Source of the DNA: Sulfurovaceae bacterium
GTDB taxonomy: Bacteria; Campylobacterota; Campylobacteria; Campylobacterales; Sulfurovaceae
Reading direction: 5' to 3'
DNA: 59,470 nucleotides
NCBI GenBank assembly: GCA_016744315.1
Contig: JADGER010000002.1
Location: 1-59,470, forward strand
Positions 50,213-59,470 of this stretch are shown one piece after another (the stretch's first letter is position 1; each line of letters starts with the position of its first letter). A program made the position numbers and the translations under genes. Under the pieces are notes generated by a model. That model did not search any database. It saw only the letters and a program-made list of their open reading frames with translations, and was not told the origin of the DNA.

Positions 50213-51158
50213 TCAAAGGTATATTCTTTTGTTTACAATATACCTCAACTTCAGATTCAATTAATAAATATTTATCACAAAACTCATCAAATTCTTTCTC
50301 TATTGATTTATAATATCGTTCTTGAACTGCTAATGCTTTTTCTGTTAGTTCAATAAAACTTTCATATTTTTGATTTACTTTACAGAGTTTATCAATAGTT
50401 TTAAAATCTAACTCTCTAAATTTAGATTGGAATAAAATTTTACTTTCATACGGATTTGCTTTTAGTTCAATAATACCAATTCCAAAAGATTGATTGAGTC
50501 GTTCCATTTCATCTTTTAAACTATCACTAATTTCAAAAGCAACTAAATATCCATAATTTGCCCAACTTGAGTTTGATACTGCTTGGAAATAACATTTTTT
50601 TAGTTCATAATCTGTATTTATCTCTTTTTTGATTTCATAAGATGTTAGCTTAAATGTATCAGCCTTATTTAAAATTTTCATAAAAGCTTTATTTACTGTT
50701 GATGTTAAGTTTAAAAACTCAATTCCTATCATATCTGGATGTATCCATTTTTGATGGTCATCTTTGCTATTTTTTGACTCTTCATGAAGAATTGTTTTTG
50801 AATAAATATTTTTACTTTTTAGATAACTACTTAGTAGTATATGCAAATCTCTCTCTTTATAAGTTTTCTTTATTTTTTGTACTTCATTTACTAGAGTATC
50901 CAACTCTTCAATAACTATATTTTGTTCGTTTTTTGATAAATAATAAAAATATGTACCACTATTTGCTTTATTACGATGAACTCTTGAATCATTTTTTCTA
51001 ATAAAATCACCTAAGAGTGCTGATATTGTTGCATCAGGTGTTTTTGCATTTTTAAAATCATAATATTTATTTTTTCGAATATTTGCTAAAACTTCTTTAT
51101 GATTTGATGGTTTTTGTAAATCTTCTAAACTTTTTAATATTGCTTCTTTAACGGTCAT
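50196..51158 (-). CDS. HrgA-like protein: HARE-HTH N-terminus plus putative PD-(D/E)XK-like C-terminal domain
   Basis: 320 aa; MTVKEAILKSLEDLQKPSNHKEVLANIRKNKYYDFKNAKTPDATISALLGDFIRKNDSRVHR (HARE-HTH-like); WIHPDMIGIEFL...SYEIKKEI (D..ExK-like). Reminiscent of the Helicobacter HrgA/COG2958 family. Confidence 0.65.
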   Translation of the reverse strand: MTVKEAILKSLEDLQKPSNHKEVLANIRKNKYYDFKNAKTPDATISALLGDFIRKNDSRVHRNKANSGTYFYYLSKNEQNIVIEELDTLVNEVQKIKKTYKERDLHILLSSYLKSKNIYSKTILHEESKNSKDDHQKWIHPDMIGIEFLNLTSTVNKAFMKILNKADTFKLTSYEIKKEINTDYELKKCYFQAVSNSSWANYGYLVAFEISDSLKDEMERLNQSFGIGIIELKANPYESKILFQSKFRELDFKTIDKLCKVNQKYESFIELTEKALAVQERYYKSIEKEFDEFCDKYLLIESEVEVYCKQKNIPLNDSCE

Positions 51159-51262
51159 TATTTACCTTTTATTCTATTACTAATTACGATTATAACATAC
51201 TTCTTCCAAACTACTAAGTAATAATACCAAGTAAAATAATTAGCAAAAAGACACACTTTTTT

Positions 51263-51811
51263 CTAAATCCATGGCAATAATTTTTCCACTTGTAAACCCA
51301 TAGCAGTACTTTCATATCCTGAGACTTCTAGGATATATTTTTTGCAGAATCCTTCTACCATGCATCCTCCTGCTTTGCCTTGCCAGAGGTTGCTTTCTAG
51401 GTAGGCTTCTAGGTCATCTTTTTGGAATGGGGCAAAGTGGTAGTAGGTGGCAGAGGTATCAGAGAAATATATCTCTTTTGTTTTATAACTCATAGCAGAT
51501 AGTATTGCTATCTTGGAGCCACTTTGGATTTCTAATATTCGTTTGGCATCATCTCTATTTTTGGGTTTACGCAGTATTTGTCCTGAAGATGAAGCAATAA
51601 CACTATCAGCTGTAAGCAGAGGTATTTCTAAGCCAAATTCTTTAATAGCTGATTCAAGTTTGCCTTTGGTAGCTATATATACAAAATCTTTGGCAATGGT
51701 TGTGGTGATTTGTTCTTCATCATATTCTGGTGCTTTTTGAATAAAATCAATAGTAAATTTTTTGAGGAGTGTGGCTCTTGATATGGAGTTTGAGGCAAGG
51801 TGTATAATAAT
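51263..51811 (-). CDS. maf: Maf family nucleotide pyrophosphatase, non-canonical start codon
   Basis: Own translation: (I)IIHLASNSISRATLLKKFTIDFIQKAPEYDEE...PLLTADSVIASSSGQILRKPKNRDDAKRIL...IYFSDTSATYYHFAPFQKDDLEAYLESNLWQGKAGGCMVEGF. The ORF track reports only the last 76 aa; no ATG/GTG/TTG at the expected N-terminus. Confidence 0.8.
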   Translation of the reverse strand: MIIHLASNSISRATLLKKFTIDFIQKAPEYDEEQITTTIAKDFVYIATKGKLESAIKEFGLEIPLLTADSVIASSSGQILRKPKNRDDAKRILEIQSGSKIAILSAMSYKTKEIYFSDTSATYYHFAPFQKDDLEAYLESNLWQGKAGGCMVEGFCKKYILEVSGYESTAMGLQVEKLLPWI

Positions 51812-51850
51812 AAATCCTTTTGTATATAAGCTGTTATAAAAAGGTTGGCG

Positions 51851-51986
51851 TATCCCTTTTATTACTTAAAAAACAAGAAAAAGTAAGGGAAAAGGGATAA
51901 TTTATTAAAAGGAGTTGGACCAAAAGTAAAACAAGGAGTATTTATATTTACTTGAACAAGAAAGTAAATATTTAAACTTTGGTCTC
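51851..51986. repeat. Two adjacent inverted-repeat structures between alaS and maf
   Basis: TATCCCTTTTATTACTT (51851-51867) pairs with AAGTAAGGGAAAAGGGATA (51881-51899); GACCAAAAGT (51918-51927) pairs imperfectly with ACTTTGGTC (51976-51984), enclosing ATATTTACTT/AAGTAAATAT. Confidence 0.6.
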
Positions 51987-52081
51987 AGAGTTAGGAATTT
52001 TCCTTTCTCTTGGTGTCATTATATCTTATAGGAATTAATAGAAAAACAACAAGAGATTAATAGATAGTAAATAACTTTGAG

Positions 52082-54634
52082 CTATTTTCCTAAGATATCG
52101 GCTATATAGGTTTTTGACTGCTCTATTGCCTCAATTATTTTACTAGCATCTTTGCCTCCTGCTTGGGCAAAATCATTGCGACCACCGCCACCACCACCAA
52201 GAATAGGAGCTATTGCTTTTATCCAAGCTCCTGCTTTAATAGGAGATTCTTTGCTTCCACAGGCTATCATTACTTTATCACCCTTTTTTTGAAAGAGCAT
52301 AATAGCAACTTTTGGATATTTATTTTTGGCCTCATCAATAATCTCTTTAATGTCACCTGTATTTGCTTCATCTACAATCACAGTTACACCATTGATTTCA
52401 TCGGCTACTAACTCTTTTTTGCTACTGCTCAGGGCTATTTGAAGTTCACCTTTGAGTGTTTTGATTTGATCTTTGAGTTTTTGTATACCTGCTATTGGAT
52501 TTTGATTTTTCAGTTCTGCTTTGATTTCTACTAAAGAGTTTCTAACTTTATTTACTTCTTCAATAGCAGAATTTCCACAAATAGCTTCTACTCTTCTAAC
52601 ACCTGCTGAAACACCTGACTCTTTTGTAATCATAAAAAGACCTATTTGTGAAGCATTGGATACATGCGTTCCACCACAAAGTTCTACGCAATCACTACCC
52701 ATACTTACAACTCGTACCTCATCACCATATTTTTCACCAAAAAGTGCTGTAGCCCCAGAATTTTTGGCATCTGCTATAGACATGACTTTGCTTTGGCAGG
52801 CTATATTAGCATTGATTTTATCATTTACCCATGCTTCTACAGCTTCTATCTCTTGGCTACTCATAGCTTGTGGATGAGAGAAATCAAAACGAAGTCTCTT
52901 ATCATCATTAAGAGAACCTGCTTGTGCTATATGTTCTCCTAAAATTTCTCGTAATGCAGAGTGTAATAGGTGTGTAGCAGAGTGATGTTTTTGTATCTGT
53001 AAACGACGACTGCCTACTTTGGCTTCTACCTTTTCGTCTACTTTTAAAGAGCCTTCAAATTCTGAAAGATTCATATCCAAAAATTTCTTTGTATCCAAGA
53101 CTTGAATACTCTCATTAATAACTCCACTATCTCCAACTTGACCACCAGACTCTGCGTAAAATGGTGTTTTATCCAAGAGTACCCATCCTTTGCCATCAAT
53201 ACTCTCTACTTGGACAAAGGATTCATCCAAAAGAGCCAAAACAGTACTTTGTACGCTACTTTCTTTATAGCCTACAAACTCATTTACTCCACAAGATTCT
53301 TTAATGGCTTTAAAATCACCTACAGCCAAGGCATCTCCTGTTCCTTTCCATGCAGCTTTTGATTGTGCTTTTTGTACTTGCATTTTATTCTTAAAAGCTT
53401 CTATATCTAAATCTATATTTTTTTCTCTTAGCATATCTTGGGTTAGATCAAGCGGGAACCCATAAGTATCATAAAGTTTAAAGGCAACTTCTCCATCAAA
53501 TATATCACTACTTTTGGCTAACTCTTGATTAAAGAGTTTGATTCCTGCTTCTATAGTGCCGAAAAATCGTTCTTCTTCTAATTTCATAGATGTTTTAATA
53601 GATTTTGCTTTGCTAGAGAGATAGTCATACTGCTCACCCATAAGAGCAACAAGTGTATCAACAAGCTTATAGATAAAAGGCTTACGAAGACCCAAAAGGT
53701 ATCCATGACGAATAGCACGACGCATAATACGACGCAATACATAACCTCTTCCTTCTTTGTCAAAGTTTACACCCTGAGCTAACAAAAAAGAACATGAACG
53801 CAAGTGGTCAGCTATCACACGATAAGATGCACTATTACTTGCTTCATACTTATAAGGAGTTCCCACTAACTCCCCTATTTTTTCCAAAAATGGCATAAAA
53901 AGTGAAGAGTGGTAATTATTTTCTTTTCCCTCTTTGATTGCGATAACTCTTTCTAAACCCATACCTGTATCTATACTTGGGTTTGGAAGTCGATTGAGTG
54001 TGCCTGAGCTATCTCTATCATATTGCATAAAAACCAAATTCCAAATCTCTAAAAAGCGATCACCCTCACCACCCATTTTATCTTCAGGGGAATTAAAATT
54101 CTCTGCACCTTGGTCATAGAATATCTCACTACATGGTCCACAAGGTCCAGTATCTCCCATCTGCCAAAAATTATCTGCGTCACCAAAACGAACTATTCGC
54201 TCTTTGGCAATATGTTTTGTCCATAAGGCATATGCTTCATCATCACTATCATGGATAGTTACCCATAGTTTATCTACAGGAAGTGCCAAGTACTTTGGAT
54301 CAGTAATAAACTCCCAAGCATACGCGATTGCATCTTCTTTAAAATAATCAGCAAAAGAGAAATTTCCAAGCATCTCAAATAGTGTATGGTGTCTTGATGT
54401 ATACCCTACATTATCGAGGTCATTATGCTTCCCTCCTGCTCGTAGGCAAGTTTGTGAAGAAGTAGCACAAGGTATAGATGGGATAGGTGCATCACCTGTA
54501 AATATTTTCTTAAACTGTACCATACCTGCGTTTGTAAACATTAGTGTTGCATCATCAGGTACAAGTGCTGAACTAGCTACAAGTTTGTGTCCTTTACTAA
54601 CAAAAAAGTCTAAAAATTGTTCCCTGATATTCAT
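52082..54634 (-). CDS. alaS: Alanyl-tRNA synthetase
   Basis: 850 aa; [106 protein letters not shown]. Confidence 0.98.
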   Translation of the reverse strand: MNIREQFLDFFVSKGHKLVASSALVPDDATLMFTNAGMVQFKKIFTGDAPIPSIPCATSSQTCLRAGGKHNDLDNVGYTSRHHTLFEMLGNFSFADYFKEDAIAYAWEFITDPKYLALPVDKLWVTIHDSDDEAYALWTKHIAKERIVRFGDADNFWQMGDTGPCGPCSEIFYDQGAENFNSPEDKMGGEGDRFLEIWNLVFMQYDRDSSGTLNRLPNPSIDTGMGLERVIAIKEGKENNYHSSLFMPFLEKIGELVGTPYKYEASNSASYRVIADHLRSCSFLLAQGVNFDKEGRGYVLRRIMRRAIRHGYLLGLRKPFIYKLVDTLVALMGEQYDYLSSKAKSIKTSMKLEEERFFGTIEAGIKLFNQELAKSSDIFDGEVAFKLYDTYGFPLDLTQDMLREKNIDLDIEAFKNKMQVQKAQSKAAWKGTGDALAVGDFKAIKESCGVNEFVGYKESSVQSTVLALLDESFVQVESIDGKGWVLLDKTPFYAESGGQVGDSGVINESIQVLDTKKFLDMNLSEFEGSLKVDEKVEAKVGSRRLQIQKHHSATHLLHSALREILGEHIAQAGSLNDDKRLRFDFSHPQAMSSQEIEAVEAWVNDKINANIACQSKVMSIADAKNSGATALFGEKYGDEVRVVSMGSDCVELCGGTHVSNASQIGLFMITKESGVSAGVRRVEAICGNSAIEEVNKVRNSLVEIKAELKNQNPIAGIQKLKDQIKTLKGELQIALSSSKKELVADEINGVTVIVDEANTGDIKEIIDEAKNKYPKVAIMLFQKKGDKVMIACGSKESPIKAGAWIKAIAPILGGGGGGRNDFAQAGGKDASKIIEAIEQSKTYIADILGK

Positions 54635-54744
54635 AGAAATACCCTCATTTTAAAATTCAGTTATTTTATCTATAAATCTATTTATTAATGTTTAAATTGA
54701 GGCAAATATCACTTTTACTTTGCTATAATATCTCCTTGTTTCTG

Positions 54745-54763
54745 TAGTTTAATCGATAAACTA
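54745..54763. promoter_or_regulatory. 7-bp inverted repeat TAGTTTA-ATCGA-TAAACTA just after a TATAAT in the hisZ leader
   Basis: Perfect dyad 54745-54763; candidate -10 TATAAT at 54724-54729; hisZ ATG at 54863. Confidence 0.35.
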
Positions 54764-54862
54764 TAGCTAAGAACTATTTTCACCCATGACTAAACAGACT
54801 TTAGATATAATTTTCGTAATTTTGTAAAGCCATAAAAAACTATACTAAACATTAGGTAAAAA

Positions 54863-55711
54863 ATGATATTTGAACATGAGATTCCTAGCGGAAGTAGACT
54901 ATACTTTGGTAAAAGTGCTAAAGTAAAAAGAGAGATAGAAAATATTGCAGGTGAAGCTCTTTGCAATTTGGGATTTGAAGAGATAGTTACACCACTCTTT
55001 TCTTATCACCAACATGAGAGCTTCAAAGATTTAAAACCACTCATCCGTCTCAATGATGAAGCCAATCACAAAGTCACACTACGAGCAGATAGTACAGCTG
55101 ATGTGGTGCGTATAACTACCAAGAGATTAGGTAGAAGTATGGAATCAAAAAAATGGTTTTATATCCAGCCAATAGTAACTTTTCCTACAACTGAACAGTA
55201 TCAAGTTGGTGCAGAGATTATAGGTGGGTCGTTTGATGAAGTTATTAATACAACTGTAACTCTCCTAGAAAAATTAGAGCTTACTGCTATATTACAACTG
55301 GCAAATATTCGTATTCCTCATCTTTTGAATAAGAAATATGCTGTATCTTTGGAGTGGTTGCGTTCTACAAATATTGAAAAAATATTAAGTATAGATCTTC
55401 CTTGGATAGAGAAACTTGTTCGTATCCATTGTGTAGATGACTTGGATGATTTGAGTATCTTTCCAGATGATATAGCTACAGAACTATTACATATCAAAGA
55501 AGCTGTAGCAAAAATAGAGTATTCTAATATTGTTATCTCTCCTTTATACTATGCAAAAATGCGTTATTATGACTCATTGACATTCAAAATGTTTGAGGGT
55601 AATGAGCTATTAGCAAAAGGTGGTATCTATACTATAGAGGGTACAGACGCTTCAGGATTTGCACTCTATACAGATGAGTGTATTGTACAAAAGATGAATA
55701 AAAATAGATAA
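54863..55711 (+). CDS. hisZ: ATP phosphoribosyltransferase regulatory subunit HisZ
   Basis: 282 aa HisRS-like without an anticodon-binding domain; FEEIVTPLFSYHQHESF..LIRLNDEANHKVTLRADSTADVVRI, KGGIYTIEGTDASGFALYTDE. Confidence 0.78.
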   Translation: MIFEHEIPSGSRLYFGKSAKVKREIENIAGEALCNLGFEEIVTPLFSYHQHESFKDLKPLIRLNDEANHKVTLRADSTADVVRITTKRLGRSMESKKWFYIQPIVTFPTTEQYQVGAEIIGGSFDEVINTTVTLLEKLELTAILQLANIRIPHLLNKKYAVSLEWLRSTNIEKILSIDLPWIEKLVRIHCVDDLDDLSIFPDDIATELLHIKEAVAKIEYSNIVISPLYYAKMRYYDSLTFKMFEGNELLAKGGIYTIEGTDASGFALYTDECIVQKMNKNR

Positions 55712-55723
55712 AAGTAGGGAATA

Positions 55724-56974
55724 ATGAATAGAGCAGATTTGATTGTAGGACTCCAATGGGGAGATGAAGGTAAAGGTAAAATTGTTGATCACTTGGCACA
55801 AAAACAAGATTTTGTATGCCGTTTTGCAGGTGGACATAATGCAGGACATACTATTGTAGTAGGTGAAAGTGTCTACGCTCTTCATCTTATTCCATCAGGT
55901 GTACTCAATCCAAAAGCCAAGAATATTGTAGGAAATGGAGTTGTACTCTCTCCTGTAGATTTTATCAAAGAGATGGATCAATTTGATAATTTAGATGGAA
56001 GACTTTTTCTCTCTGATAAAGCGCATCTTCTTTTGCCATATCACGCACTAATAGACCAAGCAAGAGAGAAAATGAAAGGTGAAAAAGCCATTGGAACAAC
56101 AGGAAAAGGAATTGGACCTGCCTATGGTGATAAAGTAGCAAGAGTAGGACATAGAATGGGTGAACTTCTTGACCCTGTGAAACTTACAAATAAAATTATG
56201 GATCATTTTAGCCAAAACGAGAAACTTTTTGAAGTTATGGGTGTAGCTACACCCAAACAAGAAGAACTTCTTGCAGAGCTAGAGGATTATAATAAAATTT
56301 TAGCACCTCATATAGTGGATACAACGCTCCTTGTATGGAAAGCCTTAGAAGATAACAAAAAAATCTTATTAGAGGGTGCGCAAGGAACTATGCTTGATAT
56401 TGACCATGGTACTTATCCTTTTGTAACAAGTTCTACAACAGTGAGTTCTGGAGCATGTAGTGGGTTGGGACTTAATCCAAAAGATTTAGGCGAAGTTACA
56501 GGAATAGCAAAAGCATACTGTACTCGTGTAGGAAATGGTCCTTTCCCTAGTGAAGACTTTGGTGAAGAAGGAGAAAGACTTCGTAAAAATGGTCATGAAT
56601 TTGGCACAACTACAGGTCGTCCAAGACGCTGTGGTTGGTTTGACGCAGTTGCTATGAAACATGCTGTAAGAATTAATGGTGTAGACCAAATAGCTCTTAT
56701 GAAACTTGATGTTCTTGATGGATTTGAAGAAGTTAAAGTTTGTGTTGCCTACAATGTAAATGGTCAAAGAGTAGAACATGTTCCTTATGACCTAGAAGAT
56801 GCCCAACCAATTTATAAAACATTTAAAGGTTGGGATAAAACTGAAGGTGTACGAAACTTTGATGAGCTACCAGAAACTGCCAAAGAGTATATAGAAGCTC
56901 TTGAAGAGATGGTTGGTACAAAAATGGGTATTATCTCTACAAGTCCACAAAGAGAAGATACTATTATAAGATAG
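55724..56974 (+). CDS. purA: Adenylosuccinate synthetase
   Basis: 416 aa; [85 protein letters not shown]. Confidence 0.98.
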   Translation: MNRADLIVGLQWGDEGKGKIVDHLAQKQDFVCRFAGGHNAGHTIVVGESVYALHLIPSGVLNPKAKNIVGNGVVLSPVDFIKEMDQFDNLDGRLFLSDKAHLLLPYHALIDQAREKMKGEKAIGTTGKGIGPAYGDKVARVGHRMGELLDPVKLTNKIMDHFSQNEKLFEVMGVATPKQEELLAELEDYNKILAPHIVDTTLLVWKALEDNKKILLEGAQGTMLDIDHGTYPFVTSSTTVSSGACSGLGLNPKDLGEVTGIAKAYCTRVGNGPFPSEDFGEEGERLRKNGHEFGTTTGRPRRCGWFDAVAMKHAVRINGVDQIALMKLDVLDGFEEVKVCVAYNVNGQRVEHVPYDLEDAQPIYKTFKGWDKTEGVRNFDELPETAKEYIEALEEMVGTKMGIISTSPQREDTIIR

Positions 56975-56983
56975 GAGCTAAAA

Positions 56984-57535
56984 ATGAGACTCAAACCACA
57001 ACAAACAGGGTATGTTGCGACAAAAGTAGGTATTGATCTTGCAAATGCCTCTTTTATTACAATGCCAAAAGGGCGTGAAGCCGTTGTTCAGGCAGTAAAA
57101 AATATTATAGATCAAAGTTTCAAAAAAGAAGCTATCTTAGATGAAAAAATCAAAGAGATTCTTGATGAAAACTATGATGAGATAGAGTTTCAACATGCTG
57201 ATGAGAGACAACTATTTTTTATGATAAAAAAGAAAATGGCACCAGAGTATGGTGTTATTATGAATTATGATGATAGATATAATGATCTAGCACATACTAT
57301 ATTAGATGAACTCTATGAAAACTATCTTATAGAGTATCTTGTAAATGAAAACAAGATAAAAAATGTTATCTTCAAAGCATTTAAAGCATTTGCTGATGCG
57401 TATGATGAGATTGATGATATTGTCTATGAAAAGATTAGAAATATGAAAAAAGAGGTTATCCCAGGGACTCAAGAGTATGAGCTTCTCTATGAGAGATTTT
57501 ATCAAGAAGAGTTAATAAGACGAGGAATGTTATAG
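56984..57535 (+). CDS. DUF507 family protein
   Basis: 183 aa; MRLKPQQTGYVATKVGIDLANASFI... and second half with similar pattern (LAHTILDELYENYLIEY...). Confidence 0.7.
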   Translation: MRLKPQQTGYVATKVGIDLANASFITMPKGREAVVQAVKNIIDQSFKKEAILDEKIKEILDENYDEIEFQHADERQLFFMIKKKMAPEYGVIMNYDDRYNDLAHTILDELYENYLIEYLVNENKIKNVIFKAFKAFADAYDEIDDIVYEKIRNMKKEVIPGTQEYELLYERFYQEELIRRGML

Positions 57536-58653
57536 TGCAGAAAGTATCACTCTATTTAGAAAATGGCATAGTCCTAGAAGCAGAAAGCTTTGGGGCAACA
57601 GGAACAAGTGTTGGTGAAATAGTTTTTAATACATCATTAACAGGCTATCAAGAAATAGTTACAGACCCTAGTTATGCAGGTCAATTTGTCACATTTACTA
57701 TGCCTGAAATTGGTATAGTTGGGTGTAATGATCAAGATATGGAAAGCAAAGGTGCTTATTGCAAAGGTATTATTGTTCGTAACTATCACGATAGAGTTTC
57801 TAACTTTAGATCCCAAGAAACACTTGATACTCTTCTTAAAAGAGAAGGTGTTATGGGAATTACCCAAATAGACACTCGTTATCTTACCAAAATGTTAAGA
57901 AGTGAAGGTGCTATGATGATGGTAGCTTCTACAGAGATGCATGACAAAGATGAACTCAAAGCAATACTAGACGCTTCTCCAAGAATCGAAGATATTAATT
58001 ATATCCAAGAAGTAAGTACAAAAGAGTCTTATACACATGAGCATGCTAGATATGATGCTATGGATTTCAAATACCAAACACCAAAAACAGACAAAAAAAT
58101 TATTGCCTTAGACTTTGGTATCAAAAGAAATATTCTTAATGAACTTACCCATGCAGGTATGGAAGTAGAAGTAGTCCCTAACTCCACAGATGCTACAACT
58201 ATTATCAATAGATTCAAAGCCAAAGAGATAGATGGTGTATTTCTCTCTAATGGTCCTGGTGATCCATTGATTCTCAAAGAAGAACAAACTAAAATCAAAC
58301 AATTGATAGAAGCTAAAATTCCTCTCTTTGGTATCTGTTTGGGACATCAACTCCTCTCTATATCTCATGGATACGATACCTACAAACTTAAATTTGGTCA
58401 CCATGGGGGTAATCACCCAGTCCAAAATAAAGCACTAGGCACAGTAGAAATAACTGCCCAAAACCACAACTATAATGTACCTGACAATATTACAGAAGTA
58501 GCCAAAGTAACACATACGAATCTCTTTGATAATACTATAGAAGGACTAAGATATAACGATTCTCCAATCATATCTGTCCAGCACCACCCAGAAGCCAGCC
58601 CCGGCCCACACGAAAGTGCCTATATCTTTGGAGAGTTTGCCAAGATGTTGTAA
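57535..58653 (+). CDS. carA: Carbamoyl-phosphate synthase small subunit
   Basis: 372 aa, GTG start sharing the last G of the DUF507 TAG stop; VFNTSLTGYQEIVTDPSYAGQFVTFTMPEIGIVG, FLSNGPGDP, LFGICLGHQLLSI, QHHPEASPGPHES. Confidence 0.97.
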   Translation: MQKVSLYLENGIVLEAESFGATGTSVGEIVFNTSLTGYQEIVTDPSYAGQFVTFTMPEIGIVGCNDQDMESKGAYCKGIIVRNYHDRVSNFRSQETLDTLLKREGVMGITQIDTRYLTKMLRSEGAMMMVASTEMHDKDELKAILDASPRIEDINYIQEVSTKESYTHEHARYDAMDFKYQTPKTDKKIIALDFGIKRNILNELTHAGMEVEVVPNSTDATTIINRFKAKEIDGVFLSNGPGDPLILKEEQTKIKQLIEAKIPLFGICLGHQLLSISHGYDTYKLKFGHHGGNHPVQNKALGTVEITAQNHNYNVPDNITEVAKVTHTNLFDNTIEGLRYNDSPIISVQHHPEASPGPHESAYIFGEFAKML

Positions 58654-58689
58654 AAAACTCCCTTTAAATAAGGGAAAATATAAAGTTTA

Positions 58690-59470
58690 TTATTCTAGTA
58701 TATAAACTAATTCATATAATTCACTATTAGACCTATTTAAAGCATAAGAATGATTATTTAATATATATTTGTTACAGCTTTTTTTATATCTTTTAAAAAT
58801 TATTTCCAATTCATCTGATGATGGTATACCATCATTTCTATATGAAAAAATAATTATTTTATCTTGATATTTAGAAATTATTTTTTCTATATCGGTATGT
58901 ATTGTCTCTTTTGATTCAAATTCTTTAGATTGATTAATCATCACTTCTTTATTATTTTTCATTGGATTAATATAATTGATAAAATCATTATAATTAACTA
59001 ATGCTTCTAAAAAATGATATCTTGAATGATAATTTACATGTGAACCTTTTTTTGAGATATATGGAGGATCTATATAGATTAAATCTGCATTTACTCTACA
59101 TTTTAATGCAGAAGAGTTATATGATTTATTTTTTTGATTATTAGAAGTAATATAACTATTTATTTCTAAAGAGAATTTTTGAAAAGTCTCAATTAAATCT
59201 TTGTCCCATGTTACTTTATTTCCAAAAGTTCTTTTTACATCTCTAGTTCTTAGAGATAGATTTTTACGATGAAATGTATTGAAAGGTCTTTTTATAAGTG
59301 TTGTTTGAAAAAGTGCATAATATCCCATAGCTTGTTTTATATTACCTTTTAAATGACTAATGTTTTGAACAATAATATCAATTATTTTATTTTCATCATC
59401 TAAAAAATATATATCTTGATAATTCTTTTCTATATAATTTTTATATTTTATATTTTTGTGTTTAGTAATT
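58690..59470 (-). CDS. D12-class DNA adenine methylase, 5' end outside window
   Basis: IYIDPPYISKKGSHVNYHSRYHFLEALVNYNDFI; own translation stays open upstream of the track start through 59470 (...ITKHKNIKYKNYIEKNYQDIYFLDDENKIIDIIVQNISHLKGNIKQAMGYYALFQTTLIKRPF). Confidence 0.85.
   Translation of the reverse strand, partial: ITKHKNIKYKNYIEKNYQDIYFLDDENKIIDIIVQNISHLKGNIKQAMGYYALFQTTLIKRPFNTFHRKNLSLRTRDVKRTFGNKVTWDKDLIETFQKFSLEINSYITSNNQKNKSYNSSALKCRVNADLIYIDPPYISKKGSHVNYHSRYHFLEALVNYNDFINYINPMKNNKEVMINQSKEFESKETIHTDIEKIISKYQDKIIIFSYRNDGIPSSDELEIIFKRYKKSCNKYILNNHSYALNRSNSELYELVYILE

Noticed and set aside
51263-51493. maf as a truncated pseudogene (76-aa remnant)
   Set aside because: The frame remains open to the conserved N-terminal LASNS region; the issue is the start codon, not truncation.
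51513-51740. Plus-strand 75-aa ORF in the maf region
   Set aside because: Antisense to the true maf reading frame, which I could reconstruct fully on the minus strand.
1-59470. CRISPR arrays, tRNA, rRNA, integrase or transposase genes
   Set aside because: Looked for regularly spaced repeats, cloverleaf-like segments in ORF-free gaps and recombinase motifs; none convincing, so no prophage or IS is claimed.

Overview
AT-rich chromosomal window that reads as Campylobacterota (Sulfurovum/Sulfurimonas-like; inferred from protein style and gene content, not tested). Most of it is housekeeping: rpoD, leuDB-purU-trmL, argD, prfB, panC, argG, truD-apt, ilvE, hisIE, a class A PBP, bioF, alaS, hisZ-purA-DUF507-carA. 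It also has a tripartite RND efflux operon and a denitrification operon (small ORF-norC-norB-49 aa ORF-nirS), with nnrS elsewhere in the window. No rRNA, tRNA or CRISPR array was recognised. Parts worth a second look: (1) a 4-gene compact operon at 29.3-33.7 kb (MutL/GlmL-like actin-fold ATPase, OLD/ABC-type AAA ATPase, small protein with a D..ExK nuclease-like motif, AMP-forming ligase), the best candidate for an undescribed ATPase-effector system; (2) a 1599-aa DEDD exonuclease-RecQ-UvrD fusion; (3) two CRP/FNR-type dyads placed as class II activator sites, one before the nor/nir operon and one before uncharacterised membrane ORFs; (4) an orphan HrgA-like (HARE-HTH plus putative nuclease) gene and a D12-class adenine methylase at the right edge; (5) several <60-aa membrane ORFs missing from the ORF track; (6) a maf gene with no usual start codon; (7) diverged hairpin/terminal-repeat elements between convergent genes. 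All homology calls come from reading motifs and no searches were run.
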